Assembly: GCA_944384655.1 (NCBI GenBank)
Contig: CALWUF010000058.1
Location: 1-47,750 of the forward strand
Origin: an uncultured Butyricicoccus sp.
GTDB taxonomy: Bacteria > Bacillota > Clostridia > Oscillospirales > Butyricicoccaceae
Length of the DNA: 47,750 bases
Reading direction: 5' to 3'
Shown here: positions 39,751 to 47,750 of the stretch, piece by piece
How positions within the stretch are numbered: the stretch's first letter is position 1
Layout: each line of letters begins with the position of its first letter
Translations under genes and position numbers: made by a program
The notes under the pieces: model-generated
What the model was told of the DNA's origin: nothing
The model's input: only the letters and a program-made list of their open reading frames with translations
Database searches by the model: none

Positions 39751-41184
39751 TTACATCTTCGCCAATGTCTGATTCAGGCACTGGTTAATCATTTTCGGGT
39801 TACCCTTGCCCTTAGACGCCTTCATGCATTGACCAACCAGGAACCCTACGACATTCTTTTTGCCATTTTTGTAGTCTTCGACAGACTTGGGGTTTGCTGC
39901 CAGAACTTCATCGACCAATTTCTGAATGGCGCCCTCATCGGAAACCTGCTTGAGACCAAGTTTTTCTACAATGGCATCAACAGAATCATCGGTTTCAAAT
40001 AATTGAATCAGCACCTTTTTTCCTGCATTGCCAGAGATGACATTTTTCTCAATCAGTTCGATCATATCAACCAACTTGGCAGCCGTCAGTTTGGTATCCT
40101 TCAGCTCCATGCCCTTGTCATTCAAGTATTTAGAAATATCGGACAAGATCCAGTTTGCAATTGCCCTGGAATCCACACGGTTCATGCTGATGCCCTCATC
40201 AAGCAGGCATGCCTTATCAAATGCATCAGAAATAATGCGTGCTTCTTTCGGCTGAAGACCAATTTCCTGAATATACCGCTTATACCGGGACTGTGGCAGC
40301 TCCGGAATTTCTGATTTGATCTGTTCCATCCACGCATCATCGATTTCAACTGCGACCAAATCCGGATCCGGAAAATAACGATAATCCTGTGCATCTTCTT
40401 TGGAACGCATGACAAGATTTTTCACCTTGGAGTCATCCCAACGGCGGGTTTCCTGAATGATCTTTCCCCCGTCCTCAAGAACTTCAATCTGACGGTTCAC
40501 TTCATAGTCAATCGCACGGACAGCCGCAGAGAATGAATTGATATTCTTCATCTCAACACGGGTTCCGAACTCTTGCGAACCTTCCGGACGGACGGATACA
40601 TTGACGTCACAGCGGATGGAACCTTCTTCCATGCGGCAGTCGCAGATCTGGAGATAGGACAACGTCGTTTTGATGGTTTCCAAAAATTCCTTTGCCTCGG
40701 CAGAGGAATGAATATCCGGTTTGGTTACCATTTCAATCAGCGGCACACCGCAGCGGTTGAAATCGACAACGGTACCTTCGCCTTCATCATGCAACAGCTT
40801 ACCTGCGTCTTCTTCAAAATGGATGCGTTCAAAACGGACGCGCTTCGGCTCACCGTCAACCTCAAAATCCACATAACCATCTTCGCAGATCGGAACATCG
40901 AACTGAGAAATCTGGTATGCCTTGGGCAAGTCCGGATAAAAATAATTCTTTCGGTCGGACTTGCACAACTGATTGATGCGGCAATGGGTTGCAACACCCA
41001 TTTTCGCTGCATAGTGTACAACCTGCTTGTTGAGCACCGGCAGCGCGCCCGGCTGACCGGTGCAGACCGGGCATACATGTGTATTGATTTCTGCGCCAAA
41101 TGCCGTGCTGCATCCGCAGAAAATCTTTGTTTTGGTAGAAAGCTCGGCATGGACTTCCAGACCGATGACTGGCTCATATCTCAT
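39751..41184 (-). CDS. gatB: Asp/Glu-tRNA(Asn/Gln) amidotransferase subunit B
   Basis: A 477-aa subunit of GatCAB. It activates misacylated Glu-tRNA-Gln or Asp-tRNA-Asn with ATP for amidation. Visible: YEPVIGLEVHAELSTKTKIF, CPVCTGQPGALPVLN (zinc cysteines), YFYPDLPKAYQISQ, GGVPLIE-like text (CGVPLIEMVTKPD) and RCDVNVSVRPEG. The C-terminal YqeY-like tail contacts tRNA. Start ATG 41184 has GGGAGG about 11 nt upstream; the longer frame overlaps gatA. It is the last gene of ligA-gatC-gatA-gatB. Confidence 0.96.
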   Translation of the reverse strand: MRYEPVIGLEVHAELSTKTKIFCGCSTAFGAEINTHVCPVCTGQPGALPVLNKQVVHYAAKMGVATHCRINQLCKSDRKNYFYPDLPKAYQISQFDVPICEDGYVDFEVDGEPKRVRFERIHFEEDAGKLLHDEGEGTVVDFNRCGVPLIEMVTKPDIHSSAEAKEFLETIKTTLSYLQICDCRMEEGSIRCDVNVSVRPEGSQEFGTRVEMKNINSFSAAVRAIDYEVNRQIEVLEDGGKIIQETRRWDDSKVKNLVMRSKEDAQDYRYFPDPDLVAVEIDDAWMEQIKSEIPELPQSRYKRYIQEIGLQPKEARIISDAFDKACLLDEGISMNRVDSRAIANWILSDISKYLNDKGMELKDTKLTAAKLVDMIELIEKNVISGNAGKKVLIQLFETDDSVDAIVEKLGLKQVSDEGAIQKLVDEVLAANPKSVEDYKNGKKNVVGFLVGQCMKASKGKGNPKMINQCLNQTLAKM

Positions 41185-41200
41185 GATTGTTGTTCCTCCC

Positions 41201-42658
41201 TTACAGCGCCACGATGTTGGACAGACCCGACGCCTGTTCAAATGCCACACCTGCATTGATCAGTTTCTGCTCACCAAAGCGCGGACCAATCAACTGCATG
41301 CCGATCGGCAGCTTCGCGGAATCATAACCGCACGGCTGAACCAGTGCCGGCAAACCTGCGATATTGACGGAAACTGTACAGATATCACCCATATACATCT
41401 GAAGCGGATCACTGGTTTTCTCACCGATTTTATACGCAGTCGTCGGTGCAACCGGTGTCAAAATAACATCAATCTGTTCAAACGCCCTGGCATAGTCCGC
41501 ACGGATGGCACGCTGTGCCGCACGTGCCTTTTTATAGTATGCATCGTAGTAACCAGAAGACAGAACGTATGTGCCGAGCATGATGCGGCGCTGTACCTCC
41601 GGACCAAAGCCTTCGCTTCTGGACTTGACGTACAAATCAACCAAACCATCGAAATCCCTGGCGCGATAGCCGTACTTCACGCCGTCAAAACGCGCCAGAT
41701 TGGAAGAAGCCTCGGCAGAGGACAGAATATAATAGATCGGAAGTGCATATTTCGACAGCGGCAGGGAAATTTCTACAACCTCTGCGCCCAACTGCTTATA
41801 TGTTTCCGCAGCAGCCAGAACTGCTTTGCTGACCTCCTGGGAAATGCCTTCACCGAAATATTCCTTTGGCAGACCAATTTTCATGCCGCGAATATCTGGA
41901 TTGATTGCTGCGGTCAGATTCTCATATTCACGCGGTACACTGGTGGAATCCATCTTGTCATGACCCATCAGCACATCCGCCAGCATGGCAGCATCCTGCA
42001 CACAGCGACCAAATGGACCGATCTGATCGAGAGATGAAGCGAATGCAATCAGACCATACCGGGAGACTGTGCCGTAGGTCGGCTTCATGCCGACAACACC
42101 GCAAAACGATGCCGGTTGACGAATGGAACCGCCGGTATCGGAACCGACTGCAATGGAAACCTCACCGGCTGCAACGGAAGCGGCTGCACCGCCGGATGAA
42201 CCACCGGTGACATGATCCAGGTTGTGTGGATTGCGGGTCTTCTGCAATGCAGAATTCTCACAGGAAGAACCCATGGCAAATTCATCCAGATTGGTCTTGC
42301 CGGTCATGATAAGACCAGCCGCATGCAGCTTGTCCGTGACGGTCGCATTGTACGGCGGCAGGAAATTTTCCAGCATTTTCGATGCACAGGTGGTTTTGAC
42401 ACCCTTTGTGCAGATGTTGTCCTTGACGGAAACCGGAATGCCCGCCAGCGGAGACAACGCCTCCCCCGCTGCGCGTTTGGCATCAATGGCCGCAGCGTCT
42501 GCCAGCGCCTGTTCCTCTGTCAGCGTGATATATGCACCGACTTTGTCCTCGACCTGCGCTGTGCGTGCAAAAGCTGCTTTTGTCAGTTCAACTGCGCTGA
42601 CCTCTTTATTGTTCAGCATTGCCGAAAGTTCGGCTGCTGTTTTCTGGTACAATTCCAT
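41201..42658 (-). CDS. gatA: Asp/Glu-tRNA(Asn/Gln) amidotransferase subunit A
   Basis: A 485-aa glutaminase/amidase subunit that frees ammonia for GatB. The amidase signature triad is visible: the lysine of VSVKDNICTKG, then GGSSGGAAASVAAGEV with the cis-serine, and GSDTGGSIRQPASFCG with the nucleophilic serine. GGGAGG lies before ATG 42658. It is 13 nt after gatC and 16 nt before gatB. Confidence 0.97.
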   Translation of the reverse strand: MELYQKTAAELSAMLNNKEVSAVELTKAAFARTAQVEDKVGAYITLTEEQALADAAAIDAKRAAGEALSPLAGIPVSVKDNICTKGVKTTCASKMLENFLPPYNATVTDKLHAAGLIMTGKTNLDEFAMGSSCENSALQKTRNPHNLDHVTGGSSGGAAASVAAGEVSIAVGSDTGGSIRQPASFCGVVGMKPTYGTVSRYGLIAFASSLDQIGPFGRCVQDAAMLADVLMGHDKMDSTSVPREYENLTAAINPDIRGMKIGLPKEYFGEGISQEVSKAVLAAAETYKQLGAEVVEISLPLSKYALPIYYILSSAEASSNLARFDGVKYGYRARDFDGLVDLYVKSRSEGFGPEVQRRIMLGTYVLSSGYYDAYYKKARAAQRAIRADYARAFEQIDVILTPVAPTTAYKIGEKTSDPLQMYMGDICTVSVNIAGLPALVQPCGYDSAKLPIGMQLIGPRFGEQKLINAGVAFEQASGLSNIVAL

Positions 42659-42671
42659 CGTGTTGCCTCCC

Positions 42672-42955
42672 TTATTCTACGACACGCGGCACGCTCACGC
42701 CGCCGCATTCTACGCTGGGCGCATTTGCCAAAATGGTTTCTCTGTCATATGACGGTACCGGCACGTCCTCACGCATTGCATTTTTGCGATCAGTATCAAT
42801 CACATCGGTAATGTCTCCCAGATCCAGCTCCTGAAGCTGATCAACCATCGCAACGATACCCTGCATATCTTCCGCAATTTTGTCAAAACCCTCGCCTTTC
42901 GGGTCGAGTCGTGCAAGATTGGCGATATATTCGACATTCTCTCTGGTGATAGCCA

Positions 42956-42956
<1 letters not shown>
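42672..42956 (-). CDS. gatC: Asp/Glu-tRNA(Asn/Gln) amidotransferase subunit C
   Basis: A 94-aa belt subunit that holds GatA and GatB together. It begins ITRENVEYIANLARLD, continues with VAMVDQLQELDLGDI, and ends with MREDVPVPSYDRE and ANAPSVECGGVSVPRVVE-like text. The start codon shares one base with the ligA stop (TAATG). Confidence 0.95.
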
Positions 42957-44959
<2,003 letters not shown>

Positions 44960-44961
44960 TT

Positions 44962-44990
44962 ATTATATCAAAAATATTCCTGTTGGAAAA
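44962..44990 (-). promoter_or_regulatory. Promoter of the ligA-gatCAB operon
   Basis: A perfect TATAAT (44962-44967) on the minus strand, with a weak TTTTCC (44985-44990) 17 nt upstream. Confidence 0.55.
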
Positions 44991-45018
44991 GGGAAAAATA
45001 CGTGTTTTTCCGCCTGTT

Positions 45019-45666
45019 TTACGAATTTGCAGCGATAAGCGGCACATCTCCGACAACAATCGTCTCTTCCAGCGGATATTCTGCCGAAACAGTAACCGTC
45101 TGCGCCATTCCGAGCGTGCGGATGGAAAAATCCGCTGTCACTCGAATGGTCAATGTATGGATGGTCTGATTGATGCCGGCATCAGAAAAATTCGATTTTA
45201 CTTTTGCCGTCACAAAACCAAGTGCTGTCACGCCAAATGGCAACTCCGGTCCGACTCCTGCCAAATACTGCGGATCGATCAATGTACCGAGTGATACAGC
45301 TGTATGTGCATTTTCCAGCGCACCAATATCGGTATATACCTGCTGTACGACCGAAGTGCGCAAGCGATTGATTTCTGCTGTATCTGTCGTCAGCGATGTA
45401 ATTGCACCCGTTTCATCCGTTTGCAGACGAGCGATCGTTTCTATTTGCTCCGTACACGTTGCTATCGATTGTTCCATCATTGTTGTCGCCTGATATTGTA
45501 CGTAGTTGACCGCATATTCCGTCAATCGCGGGCGCAGTGCATGCAACAGAAACAGACATGCAAACACGGTAGCTGCCAACACAACCAACCACGTTTTACT
45601 GTGTCCACGTCTGGCGCGCCTTCTGGTGCGCCGGCGCGCCAGCGCCGTTCGTATGTGCAGATTCAT
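45019..45666 (-). CDS. yunB: Sporulation protein YunB
   Basis: A 215-aa protein. A very basic N-terminus (ALARRRTRRRARRG) precedes one transmembrane segment (about residues 27-48). The rest is YVQYQATTMMEQSIATC, VSLGTLIDPQYLAG and a conserved DAGINQTIHTLTIRV stretch, as in YunB, a mother-cell (sigma-E) sporulation protein of unclear function in Bacillus. Start ATG 45666 follows AAAGGGGAA; the longer open frame overlaps the rpsA terminator. No partner genes are adjacent. Confidence 0.9.
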   Translation of the reverse strand: MNLHIRTALARRRTRRRARRGHSKTWLVVLAATVFACLFLLHALRPRLTEYAVNYVQYQATTMMEQSIATCTEQIETIARLQTDETGAITSLTTDTAEINRLRTSVVQQVYTDIGALENAHTAVSLGTLIDPQYLAGVGPELPFGVTALGFVTAKVKSNFSDAGINQTIHTLTIRVTADFSIRTLGMAQTVTVSAEYPLEETIVVGDVPLIAANS

Positions 45667-45735
45667 ACCATCGTTCCCCTTTCGGCTGACAGCAGGGTAT
45701 GCCGGGGATGTGCAGACGGTTCCTCTTTTTTCACA

Positions 45736-45765
45736 CAAAAAGAGCACCCGCAAAGGCGGATGCTC
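45736..45765 (-). terminator. Terminator of ispH-rpsA
   Basis: GAGCACCCGC (45742-45751) pairs with GCGGATGCTC (45756-45765) with one mismatch and is followed by TTTTTGTG on the minus strand. Confidence 0.85.
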
Positions 45766-45784
45766 CTCATAACTTTCAGATCAA

Positions 45785-47728
45785 TTACTCCTCGTCCTGA
45801 TTGAGCAGAGCACGGATAGACAGGGATACCTTCTTCTTCTCGGTATCAATGTCAATGATCTTTGCCTCTACCTCTTCATCCTTCACCAGAACCTCTTCCG
45901 GCTTTTCGATGCGGCGGTTTGCGATCTGAGAAATGTGGATCAGACCGTCAACGCCCGGAATGATCTGAGCGAATGCACCGAACGGCATGAACTTGAGGAT
46001 ACGAACGGTAGCGGTATCACCGACCTCATAGTTCGTGGTGAAAACGTTCCACGGATTGTCTTCCGGTCGCTTGTAGCCGAGGGAAATTTTCTTGTTCTCA
46101 CGATCCAGACCAATGACATAGACATTGACCGTATCGCCAACATTGACAACTTCGGACGGATGCTTGATGCGACCCCAGGACAGCTCAGAAATATGGATCA
46201 TGCCATCGACACCGCCGATGTCAACGAATGCGCCATAAGACGTAAGGGACTTGACAGTGCCGGTATACTCGTTGCCGACCTCGATGGTTTCCCAAACCTT
46301 CTCAGCAGCAGCGCGGCGCTCTTCCTGCTGAACCGCACGGATGGAGCCAACAACACGCTTTCTCTGGCGGTTGATCTCGGTGATGCGGAAACGTACAACC
46401 TGACCGACCAGCTGACCGAGCGGCTGACCCTTCGGAATACCAGTCTGAGAAGCCGGGATAAAGACGCGGACACCGAATGCACTTGCAACAACGCCGCCCT
46501 TATTCTCTTCGCTGATCTTGCCCTCGATGATGGTTTTCTCTTCCTTGGCAGTCTCAATGGACTCCCAACCCTTCATCTGATCAACACGCTTCTTGGACAG
46601 TACAATCGTACCCTCCGCGTCGTTTACGCGGACAACAACTGCCTCGATCTCGTCACCAACATGGATGTTCTCTTCCAGGTTGAAAGCCGGATCATCAGAC
46701 AACTCATGCATCGGGATATATGCTGCATGCTTAACACCCAGATCGACATGCACTTCATTCTGAGAAATCTTCAGAACGGTACCCGTTACCTTATCTCCTG
46801 TATTTAAAGTCTTGAAGGATTCCTCCAACATAGCAGCGAAATCTTCGCCGCCGGTTTCAATTCTTGTCTCATCACTCATCATGTTTCTGACCTCCTTAAT
46901 TATCCAAGCCGGTGTGGACGCGCCTGCTGTAATCCCGATAAATGGTCGCTCCATACCCCGGACCTCCTGTCCTGTCAGTCCGCTGGCATCTTCGATGTAT
47001 AGCACACGGTCACAAAGAGATGTGCTGATTTCATACAGACGCTTTGTGTTAGAGCTTTTCCTGTCGCCAATCACAATCATAATGTCCGACTTACCGGCCA
47101 GCAAACGAGCTTCCTTCTGACGCTCGTCTGTCGCATTACATATTGTATCAAATATTTTGGCATTTGTACACTCTTTTTTTATAAATTTACTGCAAATATC
47201 AAATATTTTTCGATTGATGGTTGTCTGCGCGACGATTGCCACCGGCTTTTCACGCAGCAATTTTGCTTTCTCTGTATTTGCAGACAATACATGTTCCAGT
47301 TCCTCTGGCGTTTCAAAAACATCCGATACTTCGCACCACCCTTGGATTCCCAATACTTCCGGGTGATTTCTTGAGCCAATTATGATCATATGCCGCCCAT
47401 CTTGACTCTCTTGCCGCACAATACGATGGATTTTACCGACAAACGGACAAGTCGCATCCACCAATATACAATCTTTTTCCTTCAACTCCAGCATGACCGA
47501 TTCCGGCACACCATGCGCACGGATGAGCACTGGCACATGGTTTGGCACATCGTCCACCTGTTCTACCTTATGTACGCCGAGCGCTTCCAAACGCTCAACC
47601 TCATGTGTATTGTGGATGATATCACCCAACGCCCAGATATTTCCATATTGTGCGCATGCCTTTTCCGCCATTTCAACTGCGCGGCGCACACCAAAGCAGA
47701 ATCCTGCTGTTCTGGCAACCGTAACCAT
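45785..47728 (-). CDS. ispH: IspH-S1 fusion: HMBPP reductase joined to four S1 RNA-binding domains
   Basis: A 647-aa fusion. Residues 1-283 are 4-hydroxy-3-methylbut-2-enyl diphosphate reductase, the last step of the MEP pathway. The three [4Fe-4S] cysteines are C11 ([10 protein letters not shown]), C94 (DATCPFVG) and C197 (TICNATDER). Residues about 308-647 contain four S1 motifs (near 310-380, 395-465, 483-553, 567-640), for example [17 protein letters not shown], replacing a separate RpsA. The fusion is known in Clostridia; why the two are joined is unclear. ATG 47728 has AAGGAGA 8 nt before it. The frame is continuous with no frameshift. Confidence 0.96.
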   Translation of the reverse strand: MVTVARTAGFCFGVRRAVEMAEKACAQYGNIWALGDIIHNTHEVERLEALGVHKVEQVDDVPNHVPVLIRAHGVPESVMLELKEKDCILVDATCPFVGKIHRIVRQESQDGRHMIIIGSRNHPEVLGIQGWCEVSDVFETPEELEHVLSANTEKAKLLREKPVAIVAQTTINRKIFDICSKFIKKECTNAKIFDTICNATDERQKEARLLAGKSDIMIVIGDRKSSNTKRLYEISTSLCDRVLYIEDASGLTGQEVRGMERPFIGITAGASTPAWIIKEVRNMMSDETRIETGGEDFAAMLEESFKTLNTGDKVTGTVLKISQNEVHVDLGVKHAAYIPMHELSDDPAFNLEENIHVGDEIEAVVVRVNDAEGTIVLSKKRVDQMKGWESIETAKEEKTIIEGKISEENKGGVVASAFGVRVFIPASQTGIPKGQPLGQLVGQVVRFRITEINRQRKRVVGSIRAVQQEERRAAAEKVWETIEVGNEYTGTVKSLTSYGAFVDIGGVDGMIHISELSWGRIKHPSEVVNVGDTVNVYVIGLDRENKKISLGYKRPEDNPWNVFTTNYEVGDTATVRILKFMPFGAFAQIIPGVDGLIHISQIANRRIEKPEEVLVKDEEVEAKIIDIDTEKKKVSLSIRALLNQDEE

Positions 47729-47750
47729 CAGTCTGTCTCCTTGAGTGCAT
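47728..47750 (-). CDS. 3' end of an upstream gene (last codons only)
   Basis: The minus-strand end reads ALKETD then TGA, whose A is shared with the ispH ATG (TGATG), as in coupled operons. In many Clostridia cmk and plsC precede ispH, so this could be the tail of plsC, but six residues cannot show that. Confidence 0.3.

Overview
The window looks like chromosome from an endospore-forming Clostridia, most plausibly an Oscillospirales/Ruminococcaceae-type gut anaerobe. The case rests on sporulation genes (spoIIR, yunB), Gram-positive gene orders (rplU-prp-rpmA-obgE; ylxM-ffh and rpsP-khpA-rimM-trmD; ligA-gatC-gatA-gatB), an L27 with the Firmicutes N-terminal extension and its Prp protease, and an IspH-S1 fusion typical of Clostridia. 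There is no phage, transposon, CRISPR array or rRNA. The placement is inference; I could not search a database.

Layout. 1-1204 (minus): 5' end of a Maa-type sugar O-acetyltransferase, a small DUF1540 Cys-rich protein and a membrane-anchored amidase. 1291-6806 (minus): PHP phosphatase, ispE, spoIIR and two tandem O-antigen-ligase-like membrane proteins, the second with its own strong promoter. 6939-10902: DUF378 protein, ackA, divergent tmcAL, and a PadR/HAAS pair with twin operators. 11074-18595 (minus): an HTH regulator fused to a complete desulfoferrodoxin-like domain, the rplU-prp-rpmA-obgE cluster, and a translationally coupled yfmF-yfmH-lgt-folD operon. 18785-23014 (plus): VanZ-like protein, ylxM-ffh, rpsP-khpA, rimM-trmD; rplS, which often follows trmD, is absent. 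23619-25473: XRE regulator and pyk. 25818-31934 (minus): HAD-IIA phosphatase and the phosphate operon pstS-pstC-pstA-pstB-phoU-response regulator, preceded by tandem Pho-box-like repeats and a 31-codon ORF. 32198-35167 (plus): SdpI-like protein and an 802-aa secreted Ig/FN3/VanW protein. 35233-36606 (minus): a two-TM protein of unknown function. 36991-37502 (minus): five tRNA genes from two promoters. 37617-47728 (minus): yerC-methyltransferase-hslO, gatB-gatA-gatC-ligA, yunB and ispH-rpsA.

How the genes work together. Most units are housekeeping: translation and ribosome assembly, SRP targeting, isoprenoid precursors (ispE, ispH), acetate and pyruvate metabolism, lipoprotein maturation, DNA ligation and phosphate import. 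The parts worth a second look are regulatory or structural: the HTH-desulfoferrodoxin protein with a dyad inside its own promoter; PstB with glutamate in place of the Walker A lysine; the small ORF ahead of pstS; the orphan phosphate response regulator; the overlapping divergent ackA/tmcAL promoters; the twin PadR operators; the duplicated ligase-like genes next to spoIIR; and a recently duplicated FN3 module in the VanW protein.
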